Positions 37,364-45,511 of a stretch of 64,000 nt of DNA are shown piece by piece. The stretch comes from CAZXIC01 sp964640195. Lineage in GTDB: Archaea; Iainarchaeota; Iainarchaeia; Iainarchaeales; GCA-2688035. The position numbers were made by a program, and so were the translations under genes. The notes below the pieces were generated by a model that saw only the letters and a program-made list of their open reading frames with translations, was not told where the DNA came from and did not search any database. Position 1 is the first letter of the stretch. Each line of letters begins with the position of its first letter. The stretch covers positions 24,157 to 88,156 of the forward strand of contig CAZXIC010000004.1 of the NCBI GenBank assembly GCA_964640195.1, in the 5' to 3' direction.

Positions 37364-38914
37364 GTGCCAGAGGAAAAGGAGCTGAAGGGCAAACTGCTGC
37401 AGAGCAGCAACAGCAACAGGGTTTTCGAGGCATTCCCCTACAACCTGTACGAGATTGTGCCTAAAAAATTCAGTGAGGAAGAGAGGCAGCTCGCCCAACT
37501 GTTTATAGACGTAATCCTGCGCAGGAGGGGCATCAGTGCATTGGCTGCGCGGCTTCCCGGAAAAAGCAAGCTGGTTGAGGAATTCAGGAAAGAGGTAATA
37601 CAGGCTGTTGACGTAAACGAGCTGGTGCAAAAGCTGCCAAGCCCGCATCTCTTTACCCAGATTCTGCAAACCTTTGAACCAATTGCAAAGGAGCTTGGCG
37701 TAAGCAACCCCAAGCGCTTTGCTTCCTTTGTCCTGGACAGGAGCGTTGGCTACAGGGAGCTCTCTGAGCTGATGGCAGACGAAGCCCTGGAGGAAATAAT
37801 GCTCAATGGCTTTGACAGAAACGCGTTTGTTACGCACAGGCGCTTTGGAAACTGCAAAACAGGGCTGGTTGCATCAGAGAGGGGCTTTGTTCTGCAGTTG
37901 ATTAACAGGATTGCTGCAACAGCCAACAAGCAGTTCAACGAAGCCCATCCATTGCTTGATGCAAGGCTGCCTGACGGAAGCAGGGCAAACGCCACTTTTT
38001 CCTATGTAACGCCCTTTGGCCATACGCTCACAATCAGGAAGTTTACAAGGATTCCCCTTTCAATAATTGATTTGATTGAGAACAGGACAATTTCAAGCAA
38101 GCTTGCTGCCTTTCTCTGGTGCATGGTTGAGGGCATGTCAATCTATCCGATGAATTTGATTATAACTGGTGGTGCGGGCAGCGGGAAAACAACGCTGATG
38201 AACATCCTTGCGTCGTTCATTCCTTACAATGAAAGGATAATTTCAATAGAGGACACGATTGAGCTTGACTTGGGCGGGAGGGAAAACTGGATTCAGATGG
38301 AATCAAAGCCCAAAATACGCGACCTGCAGCCAGTGAGCATGGATGAGCTGCTTAAAAACAGCCTGAGGATGCGGCCTGACAGGATCCTTGTTGGCGAGGT
38401 CAGGGGCGAGGAAGCGCAAACGCTTTTTGTTGCAATGGACACAGGGCACAGGGGCATTCTTGGAACGCTGCACAGCAATACTGCAAGAGAAATGATGCTC
38501 AGGCTCAAAAGCCCGCCCATGAGCGTTGCAGAGCAAATGCTGCCCCTGCTTGATTTGGTTGTCGTGATGCAGAGGAACTTTGAGAAAGGAAAAGGCGTTG
38601 TAAGGAGGATCAAGCAGGTTGCAGAGATTGGCAGGATGGAGGAAAAGGTGCTGCTTGGCAACATATTTGAGTACAGCGAGAAAACCGACAGCATTGAGAG
38701 GGCTGACTTGCCGAGCCATGCAGTTGAAACACTGGCTGCGCGGTGCGGGATGGGAAAGAATGAACTGAGGAGGGAAATGCTTGTAAGGCAAAGAATCCTC
38801 GAGTGGATGCAGCTGAACAACATGAGGGAAAACAAGAAAGTTGAAACCCTCATTCAGCGCTACTATTTTGACCCAAAGGCTCTTTTGCAGATGATTGCGC
38901 GGAACTCTGGGTGA
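37364..38914 (+). CDS. stand-alone type IV pilus/Tad-like secretion ATPase
   Basis: 516 residues. A GspE/VirB11-family ATPase: N-terminal helical domain with VPEEKELKGK, LLDARLPDGSRANATF (near 185), P-loop ITGGAGSGKTTLMN (near 255), the Asp box SIEDTIEL, Walker B RILVGEVRGEEAQTL (near 330) and the His box TGHRGILGTLHSN. The start is GTG at 37364, from promoter spacing; the in-frame codon at 37316 lies upstream of the likely transcript start. No TadC gene is adjacent, unlike the ATPase at 58166. It may serve the same pili as a retraction or alternative motor. Confidence 0.88.
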   Translation: MPEEKELKGKLLQSSNSNRVFEAFPYNLYEIVPKKFSEEERQLAQLFIDVILRRRGISALAARLPGKSKLVEEFRKEVIQAVDVNELVQKLPSPHLFTQILQTFEPIAKELGVSNPKRFASFVLDRSVGYRELSELMADEALEEIMLNGFDRNAFVTHRRFGNCKTGLVASERGFVLQLINRIAATANKQFNEAHPLLDARLPDGSRANATFSYVTPFGHTLTIRKFTRIPLSIIDLIENRTISSKLAAFLWCMVEGMSIYPMNLIITGGAGSGKTTLMNILASFIPYNERIISIEDTIELDLGGRENWIQMESKPKIRDLQPVSMDELLKNSLRMRPDRILVGEVRGEEAQTLFVAMDTGHRGILGTLHSNTAREMMLRLKSPPMSVAEQMLPLLDLVVVMQRNFEKGKGVVRRIKQVAEIGRMEEKVLLGNIFEYSEKTDSIERADLPSHAVETLAARCGMGKNELRREMLVRQRILEWMQLNNMRENKKVETLIQRYYFDPKALLQMIARNSG

Positions 38915-39443
38915 GCTTAATGGAGAAAACCGTGCTGTACTTTGGCCCTGCCTTGTGCAGCAGCGACTGCATCAGCAGCACCCTTCCTACAAGGATTTTC
39001 CGGCTGAAGCCAACACAGCGCAGCCTCTCAACAAGCGCGCCTGTCTCCTGTTTACTTGCACCCCTGTTTCTTGCGAGGGTTACATGGGCGTGAAACCTTT
39101 CCTCATGCACGCCAATTGCCTGCTGCAATTTTTTATTCAGCAGATTGAATTCCTCGCTTCCCTTCCCAACGCCAATCCACAACACCCTGCCCTTGAAATG
39201 CCCAATGCTGTTTAGCTCTGCTTCAAATGCAGTGAATTGCTCTAATTGCTTTGTTTGCTGCTGCAGTCTAGCAACGGCGTCTTTCGGCAGATAGCCGAGA
39301 AACTGCAGCGTCACGTGCAGGTTTTCAGGCAATACCTTCCGCCATCTCTCTTTTGGAATCAGGGGCAGCAACTTTTCCGCAATCTCTTCCTTCACCTTTT
39401 CCGGCAAATCCGCCGCAAAAAACAGCCGCAGGCTCTTATTCAT
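38850..39443 (-). CDS. thpR: RNA 2',3'-cyclic phosphodiesterase / ligase ThpR
   Basis: 197 residues with the two HxT motifs of the 2H phosphoesterase family: NLHVTLQFLGYL (about 42) and RFHAHVTLARNR (about 125). ThpR hydrolyses 2',3'-cyclic phosphates and is linked to tRNA metabolism. The C-terminal 20 residues (SAQSSAKEPLGQNSSAE-like) are low-complexity and are encoded by the overlap with the convergent ATPase gene (65 bp of shared coding sequence), an unusually long overlap. Confidence 0.9.
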   Translation of the reverse strand: MNKSLRLFFAADLPEKVKEEIAEKLLPLIPKERWRKVLPENLHVTLQFLGYLPKDAVARLQQQTKQLEQFTAFEAELNSIGHFKGRVLWIGVGKGSEEFNLLNKKLQQAIGVHEERFHAHVTLARNRGASKQETGALVERLRCVGFSRKILVGRVLLMQSLLHKAGPKYSTVFSIKLTQSSAQSSAKEPLGQNSSAE

Positions 39444-39459
39444 TCAAGGTCACGCCCCC

Positions 39460-39535
39460 AGCCGCAAACCCGGCTTGTGTTAATCGGATTCGCGAAGCGA
39501 ATCCGATGTGCTCGCTTCGCTCGCGCCTCATTTCA
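39460..39535. repeat. dispersed palindromic repeat, copy C
   Basis: Bases 39460-39490 are identical to 44316-44346. A hairpin CGGATTCGC/GCGAATCCG (39485-39505) follows, then ATGTGCTCGC and TTCGCTCGC. It sits between two minus-strand genes. See the finding on this family. Confidence 0.75.
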
Positions 39536-40133
39536 ACACCTGCCTGCATTCCCCTTCAAACCTGCGCAGCATTTCCTCATTCTTGCGCATTTTGCTGTTT
39601 GCCTTTCCAACAATCCAGCGCAGGTAATCCTCATCAACCAAGATTTTTTCACCCTGCTTTACCGGCACCGACATTTCCTGTGTTCCCTGCAATTCAACCA
39701 AGAACTTTCCCCGCTTTGCAACTATTATGCCGCCCCTCTTCACGCCCCCTCTGCTCATTACGGCAAGTATTTTCCTCGCGTTTTCAAGCGTGTTGCAACC
39801 AAGGTGCAGGATAAACGGCTCCATTTTCATCCACAGCTCTCCCCTAGTTTTTTCACGTATTGCTTCTTTCACTTCCGCAAAACTCACCCTCCTGTGCCAC
39901 CGCCTGTGAAAGCTTGCTTCCCTTTTGCTTTCCCCTTTCGGCAGCTGTATGAGCAGTATGCGCCCGGCGCATCCGCTTGAAGTGAAAAAGTTTTTTGTAG
40001 CTGCAACGAATTCGCACAGCGGCACAAGTTTTTCGTCGGCAAGGTTTTTTTCCACTGCTTCTGCAAACGTTTTCCTGTGCCTTGCTTTCACCATCCTGAA
40101 GCGCTTTTTGCCTACAAGCTTACTTTTTCCCAT
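39528..40133 (-). CDS. taw3: tRNA wybutosine-pathway methyltransferase Taw3 (TYW3 family)
   Basis: 201 residues. The signature NFFTSSGCAGRILL (near 47) is the TYW3 active-site motif with SSC/SGC, followed by FHRRWHRRVSFAEV and the LWMKMEPFILHLGCNTLENARKIL segment typical of the family. It methylates a 7-aminocarboxypropyl-demethylwyosine at tRNA-Phe position 37. The ATG at 40133 overlaps the upstream phosphodiesterase by 22 bp; an ATG at 40094 is an alternative. Confidence 0.88.
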   Translation of the reverse strand: MGKSKLVGKKRFRMVKARHRKTFAEAVEKNLADEKLVPLCEFVAATKNFFTSSGCAGRILLIQLPKGESKREASFHRRWHRRVSFAEVKEAIREKTRGELWMKMEPFILHLGCNTLENARKILAVMSRGGVKRGGIIVAKRGKFLVELQGTQEMSVPVKQGEKILVDEDYLRWIVGKANSKMRKNEEMLRRFEGECRQVLK

Positions 40134-40753
40134 TTCAGTTCCCCGCCCAGTTCAAGTAACAATGCCTTGCCCAGTTTTACTGCCCCGACATTGATGCACA
40201 GCGTTTTCCCCAGCTTTTCCTCGCCCACGCCTTCATGGCAGTGACCGCACAGGTGCAGCGCCGGCTCATACATTTCAATTATTTCCCTTACTGCCCTGCT
40301 TCCAATGTGCTTTCCGCTGCTTGCTGTGTCAACAACTGTGCCGTAAGGCGGCAGGTGCGTCAAAAGGATTACGTTTCGCCTGCCTTTGAGAAGCTTTTCC
40401 AGCATTTCGCCAATTTCTTTTTCGCTGAGCAAAAACCTGCCAGGGTCGCCTTGTATGCCTCCACCAAGCCCTGCCAATGTCCATTTCCCAAGAATGTACG
40501 TTTTGCCGTGCAGCGAAATCCCCTGCCTCTCCATCTCCTCCTGCACTGCCTCCGATTCAAGGTTTCCTGCAAAGCCAAGGACTTTCCACTGTTTCAGTTC
40601 TTCTATCACTTCCCTTGCCTGCGGGGCTCCGCCGAAATTGGTCAAATCGCCCAGAAGCAGAACCAACCCAATCTTATTATGTATAAGTTTTTCTTTTATT
40701 GCCCTGAGGCTCTGCAAATCGCTGTGGATATCGCTCAAAACCAGTGCAAGCAT
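40112..40753 (-). CDS. metallophosphoesterase (YfcE/MJ0936-like)
   Basis: 213 residues with all five calcineurin-like motifs: LVLSDIHSD (about 7-11), LLLGDLTNFGG (about 34-40), GFAGNLES (about 61), VILLTHLPP (about 128) and LHLCGHCHEG (about 167). The two-metal centre should be intact. The likely activity is on phosphodiesters; the natural substrate is unknown. The gene overlaps taw3 at its 3' end. Confidence 0.88.
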   Translation of the reverse strand: MLALVLSDIHSDLQSLRAIKEKLIHNKIGLVLLLGDLTNFGGAPQAREVIEELKQWKVLGFAGNLESEAVQEEMERQGISLHGKTYILGKWTLAGLGGGIQGDPGRFLLSEKEIGEMLEKLLKGRRNVILLTHLPPYGTVVDTASSGKHIGSRAVREIIEMYEPALHLCGHCHEGVGEEKLGKTLCINVGAVKLGKALLLELGGELKWEKVSL

Positions 40754-40804
40754 TAAGAAAACCTTTTTAATTTTCTGTGGACCATTAATATAAGGGGCTG
40801 GGAA

Positions 40805-41593
40805 TTGTTTAAAAAATTGCTTTTATTTCTTTGCCTTTTGTGCCTTTTTTCGCAGGCTTATGCTGCGATTTTTCTAGTTGAGCCTGTTGACACAAAACTG
40901 CAAAGCGGGCAGTCAGTCGCATTAGGCAGCATTGCAAAAGGCGAAACCCTGAGGCTTATTACAAGGAAAAAGAGCGAACTGCCAGCGCAGTGGGACAGCA
41001 TATCTGTAAACAGGGAAATGCTGCCAGAGGGCTGGGGCTTTGAGGAAATTGAAACCGACAAAACAATGATTGCACTGCTGAGCACACCCTCCAATGCCTT
41101 GGTAAGCACCCAGAGAATTCAATTCACCCTTTCAAGCAAAAGCCAGCCCGCTTTTGCAGAGACCTTCTACGCAGACCTCTCAGTGAGGGACAACCTGCTG
41201 ACAGTAACGATTGAGAACCTCAATCAAGGGGTGGTTGTCGGCGAAACAGCGCAGTTCAAGCTGATTGCAAGCAACGACTCCATTGCGGAGCATAACATTG
41301 CCATTGCAAGCGATTTGCCATCCTACTGGTTTGAACCAATGAGTGTGCGGGCAGAGCCGCACAGCACGCTGGCAGTCGACTTAAACGTAAACGCGCTTGT
41401 ATACGGCGAGAGGTCCTTTCGCTTTACTGTTTCCTCGCTGCATAATGATAGCGCTTTTAATTTTCCAGCGCTTCTCAGCGTCTCGCCTACGCTAAGGGGG
41501 AAGTACGTTTCTGCACTGTTTGGCTTTCCCTTCTTTTCGCCGGGACTGCTGCCGTACTATTTGCTTAACGGCTTTCTTTCCTTGCTCTCTTAA
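40805..41593 (+). CDS. secreted beta-rich surface protein
   Basis: 262 residues. An N-terminal signal peptide (FKKLLLFLCLLCLFSQAYA, about 1-20) is followed by about 220 residues of alternating strands with the pattern of Ig-like or NEW1/CARDB domains (VTIENLNQGVVVGETAQFKLIASND). The C-terminus is aromatic and hydrophobic (ALFGFPFFSPGLLPYYLLNGFLSLLS), perhaps a membrane anchor. The start is TTG at 40805. Function unknown. Confidence 0.7.
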   Translation: MFKKLLLFLCLLCLFSQAYAAIFLVEPVDTKLQSGQSVALGSIAKGETLRLITRKKSELPAQWDSISVNREMLPEGWGFEEIETDKTMIALLSTPSNALVSTQRIQFTLSSKSQPAFAETFYADLSVRDNLLTVTIENLNQGVVVGETAQFKLIASNDSIAEHNIAIASDLPSYWFEPMSVRAEPHSTLAVDLNVNALVYGERSFRFTVSSLHNDSAFNFPALLSVSPTLRGKYVSALFGFPFFSPGLLPYYLLNGFLSLLS

Positions 41594-41620
41594 ATTAGTT
41601 GAAAGGCAGGTGCTTTTGGC

Positions 41621-43204
41621 TTGGATAAACTGCGCGTCTATTCCCTGGATCTGGTCCAATTAATCGAGTCAGGCAAAATAAGCACAAGAAGGCAGTTGAA
41701 CGAGAAGAAGATTGAACTTTGCAAAAAGCACGGCATCGCGTCAATGCCAGGCAATCCCGCAATTCTTTCCTTCGCAAGGCGCAGAACTGCCAAATTGCTC
41801 AAACTGCTTTCAGTAAAGCCGACCAGGAGCCTGAGCGGCATAACGGTTGTTGCGCTGATGACAAAGCCCCACAAATGCCCCGGCACGTGCATTTACTGCC
41901 CAAGCAGCTTGCTGCCCGGCAGGGCAACGCCGAAGAGCTACACAGGCAAAGAGCCTGCAACAATGAGAGCCTTGAGCGCAGGCTTCTCGCCGGAAAAGCA
42001 AATTGCAAACAGGCTGCAGCAACTGGATGAAGCTGGGCACAGCACAGACAAAATCGAGTTGATTGTAATGGGCGGCACATTCCTGAGTCAGCCGCTGCGG
42101 TTCCAGCGCGACTTTATGCTCAGGGTTCTCAATGCAGTCAACTGCAAAAAATCACGCAGTCTTGCCGCAGCCATGGAAGCAGCTGAAAGTGCCAAGAGGA
42201 GAATAACAGGAATCACTTTTGAAACAAGGCCGGATTTCTGCTCTGAGCGGGAAATCAACAACATGCTTTCATTCAGCGGCACGAGATGCGAGCTTGGCGT
42301 CCAAACGGTTTTCGATTCCGTTTACAGGAAGGTTAATCGGGGCCACAGTGTTGCGGATGTTGTGCAAGCAACACAGCTTCTGAAGGACAGTGCCTTTAAG
42401 GTAACCTACCACTACATGCCAGGCTTGCCGAGTGTCAGCATACAGCAGGACAAGAAGGCTCTGAGGAAACTTTTTTCCGAGCAGCATTTCAAGCCAGACT
42501 CGCTAAAGATTTATCCCTGCCTGGTTATTGAGGGCACTGAGCTGTTCAAGCAATGGCGGCGAGGTCTTTTTGAACCAATTTCAACCGAAAAAGCGGTTAA
42601 ACTGCTTTCTAGTGTCAAGCGCTTTGTGCCCAGGTGGGTTAGGATAATGAGGGTCCAAAGGGATATCCCAGCACAGTTGATAGCAGCCGGCGTCAGGAAG
42701 AGCAATCTGAGGCAGGCAGTTCAGCAGGAAATGGAAGCGCATGACTGGAAATGCAGGTGCATCAGGTGCAGGGAAGCAGGGCTGCTGTTATTCAAAGAAA
42801 GCACAGGCGCTGAATTGCCCAAAGCACAAATTTTCGTAGAGAGCTACAACGCAAGCAATGGCAGGGAATTCTTCATTTCATCCGAGGACAGTGCAAGGCA
42901 ATTGCTTTTCGGCTTCCTAAGGTTAAGGCTTCCGTTCAAGCCTTTTAGGAAGGAAATCGACAAAAACACAGCCCTGGTGAGAGAGCTGCGGGTTTTCGGC
43001 AAACCAATGCCGCTGCACCAGAGAAGCAGCGGCGCAATACAGCACAAAGGTTTGGGCAAGGCCCTCCTCTCTGAGGCAGAGCAGATTTCCCGTAACGAGT
43101 TTGATGCAAGGAAGATGCTTGTAATATCCGGTGCCGGGGTGAAGCCCTACTATAGGTCCCTAGGCTTCAGGGATGACGGCTTATTCGTTTCAAAAAGGCT
43201 TTAA
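41621..43204 (+). CDS. elp3: Elp3 tRNA U34 carboxymethyl synthase
   Basis: 527 residues. A radical SAM domain carries KCPGTCIYCPSS (cluster cysteines near 88-96) and LIVMGGTFLSQP; the C-terminal GNAT domain has QHKGLGKALLSEAEQI (acetyl-CoA loop near 475) and SGAGVKPYYRSLGF. CRCIRCREAG near 380 is the zinc motif. Archaeal Elp3 modifies the wobble uridine alone. The start is TTG at 41621. It lies upstream of winged-helix and CARF-like genes on the same strand. Confidence 0.95.
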   Translation: MDKLRVYSLDLVQLIESGKISTRRQLNEKKIELCKKHGIASMPGNPAILSFARRRTAKLLKLLSVKPTRSLSGITVVALMTKPHKCPGTCIYCPSSLLPGRATPKSYTGKEPATMRALSAGFSPEKQIANRLQQLDEAGHSTDKIELIVMGGTFLSQPLRFQRDFMLRVLNAVNCKKSRSLAAAMEAAESAKRRITGITFETRPDFCSEREINNMLSFSGTRCELGVQTVFDSVYRKVNRGHSVADVVQATQLLKDSAFKVTYHYMPGLPSVSIQQDKKALRKLFSEQHFKPDSLKIYPCLVIEGTELFKQWRRGLFEPISTEKAVKLLSSVKRFVPRWVRIMRVQRDIPAQLIAAGVRKSNLRQAVQQEMEAHDWKCRCIRCREAGLLLFKESTGAELPKAQIFVESYNASNGREFFISSEDSARQLLFGFLRLRLPFKPFRKEIDKNTALVRELRVFGKPMPLHQRSSGAIQHKGLGKALLSEAEQISRNEFDARKMLVISGAGVKPYYRSLGFRDDGLFVSKRL

Positions 43205-43229
43205 ATAAGAAAAGGGTGTTTATTTTTGG

Positions 43230-43535
43230 ATGGGCATTGCAGACGAGTGGGTTTTATTCCTGGAGGAACACCCGCAGTTTTTTGAGTTAAGCAAAGGCGG
43301 CTTCTTCATTCCACTGCTCAAAGCGCTTGCATCTGAAGCCCAATCATTCAGCACGCTTCTTAGGAGGTTCCCAAGGGTTGAAAGACGGGACATGAGGCTG
43401 ATTCTTGAGGCGCTGGTTAAATTGAAAGCGGTTGAAAGGATTAGGGTCAAGGACTGCATACTATATTCAGCAACGGCAGACGGCAGGGAGTTGCTGAGGA
43501 TGTACAAAAAAACAAAGCCGTTTTTCGAGGTTTAG
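43230..43535 (+). CDS. winged-helix DNA-binding protein, unknown target
   Basis: 101 residues with a helix-rich N-terminus (WVLFLEEHPQFFELSKGG) and a winged-helix-like core (FSTLLRRFPRVERRDMRLILEALVKLKAVERI, then the wing DCILYSATADGRELL). This is the layout of PadR/ArsR-like archaeal regulators. It is 25 bp after elp3 and 60 bp before the next gene, whose promoter region it may control. Confidence 0.7.
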   Translation: MGIADEWVLFLEEHPQFFELSKGGFFIPLLKALASEAQSFSTLLRRFPRVERRDMRLILEALVKLKAVERIRVKDCILYSATADGRELLRMYKKTKPFFEV

Positions 43536-43595
43536 GCTATCTTTTAAAAATATTAGCCCTCCCTTATATAGTAATATACTAATTGGGGGCTGTTT

Positions 43596-43946
43596 ATGGC
43601 TAGAGCACTGATTGCTGTCCTCGGTGTTGGAAGGGGCACGTGGGGGCACATTGCAAGGCTGATTGCGGAAGAGGAATGGGACCAGATAATAATAGTTGGG
43701 AACGAGTGGGGCAGGGACAACTTTGCGCCAGGCAAGGAGGTTGACTGGGTTATCGTAAACAACAGGGCCGGATTCACCATTTTGAAGGACGCAATCAAGC
43801 AAAAGCTGCCCGCTGTTGACGAAACCTGCGTTTCTCTGATAAGCGGCAGCGGCAAGGAGCACATGGCTCTGATCGCCGCCCTGAGGGAAGCAGGCAAGGG
43901 CTTCAAAATTGTTGTCTTAACTGGCGAGGGAGTAAAATACTACTAA
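43596..43946 (+). CDS. small Rossmann-like protein with CARF-like C-terminal motif
   Basis: 116 residues. Alternating beta-alpha pattern: ALIAVLGVGRGTWGHIARLI, IIIVGNEWG, WVIVNNRAG, VSLISGSGKEHMALIAALREAG, IVVLTGEG (listed as separate segments). The SGSGKEHMAL segment resembles the 'G-T-K-x-M' loop of CARF ligand-binding domains of CRISPR-linked effectors. No effector domain, cas gene or array is present, so the resemblance may only mean a shared nucleotide-binding fold. A TATA-like TATATAGTAATATAC precedes it. Confidence 0.6.
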   Translation: MARALIAVLGVGRGTWGHIARLIAEEEWDQIIIVGNEWGRDNFAPGKEVDWVIVNNRAGFTILKDAIKQKLPAVDETCVSLISGSGKEHMALIAALREAGKGFKIVVLTGEGVKYY

Positions 43947-43957
43947 CCGGTTTTTCC

Positions 43958-44317
43958 ATGCCCTGGTTCTTTCTAGCTCTGCTAATTGCCGCCCTTTTTG
44001 TTGCCCTAATCCTTTTAATTAGAAAAATTCTACAACTGCGCAGGGAAGTGGAAGAACTTCGCTTCGGCAAGGCAAGCCAGGCAGTCAGATACGGCAGGCT
44101 CACAGAGCAGTTCATTCCGTTTGCAGGGCAGTTCCCCCACAATCCAGAGAACTTCCGCTTTATCGGCAGCCCGATTGACGGCATTGCATTCGAGGACGAT
44201 GCAGTAATATTCTGCGAATTCAAGGCTGCAAGCAGCGTGTTGAACGAAAAACAGCGCAGAATCAGGCAATTAGTGCAGGAGAAAAAAGTCAAATGGTTTG
44301 AATTCAACCTGCGCTAG
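43958..44317 (+). CDS. membrane-anchored Holliday junction resolvase-like (PD-(D/E)XK) protein
   Basis: 119 residues. N-terminal membrane helix (FFLALLIAALFVALILLI), a short coiled-coil, then the endonuclease-like core: GRLTEQFIPF (E), SPIDGIAFED (D) and VIFCEFKAA (E-x-K). The family is known as 'Holliday junction resolvase-related' and occurs in archaea with a similar membrane anchor. Function is unknown. Its stop is inside the palindromic repeat copy D. Confidence 0.75.
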   Translation: MPWFFLALLIAALFVALILLIRKILQLRREVEELRFGKASQAVRYGRLTEQFIPFAGQFPHNPENFRFIGSPIDGIAFEDDAVIFCEFKAASSVLNEKQRRIRQLVQEKKVKWFEFNLR

Positions 44318-44385
44318 CCGCAAACCCGGCTTGTGTTAATCGGATTGCTCCGCAATCCAATGTACTCGCTACGCTCGCCTTGCCT
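44316..44385. repeat. dispersed palindromic repeat, copy D
   Basis: The first 31 bases equal 39460-39490. The hairpin arms are GGATTGC and GCAATCC (44342-44358), with a few substitutions and a shorter stem than copy C, then TGTACTCGC and ACGCTCGC. Located between convergent genes, where a bidirectional terminator would be expected. Confidence 0.75.
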
Positions 44386-44386
44386 G

Positions 44387-45439
44387 CTACCCTATCCTGT
44401 ACCTGAGCAGTGCAGCGATTCCCCCAAGCGAAACAAGCTTTTTCCCTGCCTCGTGTTCTGAATTGACCAAATGCACTTCTCCATGCATCTGCTCCGCTTT
44501 CTGCATCAATTGTTCCACCTCAGCCCTGTTATGCAGTAGCGTTTCGTCTGCCACCAGCAGCTGCTGCACTGCGCCGAACTCAACTGCTTTGCGCACCTGT
44601 TGCAGCCCGTACTCAACCAAACCGCTATTTTTCCCAAGCTCTGCAAGAATCGCTTCAATCATCTGCGTTTCCCGTACCAGCTGCATCTCCCGCATCATCT
44701 TATCCAAGGCGTTTCCCTTCAACAACTCCTGCAGCCCTGTTTTGCCAACGCTGTTTGTTGCGGCAAAGAAGAACTGTGTCTTCCCAGGCTTTCCCTTTTC
44801 CTCTAAAAATCTCCCAAAATCGCTTTTTGTAAACCCTGGTCCTGCAACGACAACCCGTTCAGCATCTGCCTCGCGTATTTTTTCAAGCACAGCTGCAAAA
44901 TACTTTTTCTTTACTGATTCGTCTTCTGTGCCGAACCTTTTGCCGGATTTGCCGCTTCCAACCCTGCCCTTTTCCTGCAGCTCGAATTCGCGAAGTAGTG
45001 CAAAGTCTGCCTGCTCGTCGTCAAGCACAACCAGCAGCACTCTTCCTTTGAGGGTCGCTGCAGAAGCTTTTCTCAGCCTTTCAACCTGGAAGCGGAGCAG
45101 GTTCCTTTTCTGTACCTTTATTGGCTGCCCCAGTTCAACGTCCAGAGATTGCTGCGCGCCTTTTTCCAGCAGCTCTGCCGGCTTTCCTTCAACGATTTTG
45201 CCTGAAATCCTCAGTTTTCCGCTGAACCTGTGGAATTCCACAGCATCTGTTTCAAGTGAGACAAACAGCTTGACCCTGTGGGGCTTCTCCCCCTCAGCCC
45301 TAGGCTTTATCTTCCTGTCAGTGCTACCGCTAACCAAGTCGCCCTTTTCAATCACCCTTTCCAGGTGCCACAGGTCATCGCTTATCTCTGGAACAAGGCG
45401 CAGGAAGTTTTTCCTTTCGTCAATGCGCAGAATCCGCAT
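44387..45439 (-). CDS. pelA: pelota (Dom34), ribosome rescue factor
   Basis: 350 residues. The N-terminal Sm-like domain (RILRIDERKNFLRLVPEISDDLWHLERVIEKGD) and the central and C-terminal eRF1-like domains (VAGPGFTKSDFGRF, LLVADETLLH) are clear. It lacks the GGQ motif, as expected. With ABCE1 it splits stalled ribosomes; the abce1 gene is the divergent neighbour, 72 bp away, so the two are likely co-regulated. Confidence 0.95.
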   Translation of the reverse strand: MRILRIDERKNFLRLVPEISDDLWHLERVIEKGDLVSGSTDRKIKPRAEGEKPHRVKLFVSLETDAVEFHRFSGKLRISGKIVEGKPAELLEKGAQQSLDVELGQPIKVQKRNLLRFQVERLRKASAATLKGRVLLVVLDDEQADFALLREFELQEKGRVGSGKSGKRFGTEDESVKKKYFAAVLEKIREADAERVVVAGPGFTKSDFGRFLEEKGKPGKTQFFFAATNSVGKTGLQELLKGNALDKMMREMQLVRETQMIEAILAELGKNSGLVEYGLQQVRKAVEFGAVQQLLVADETLLHNRAEVEQLMQKAEQMHGEVHLVNSEHEAGKKLVSLGGIAALLRYRIG

Positions 45440-45511
45440 AATAAGCCATTATTGCAGGAACTTTTTAAAAGAAGCATTTACCCTAGCTAATCTAGCGCAG
45501 AAGTGGTTTTC

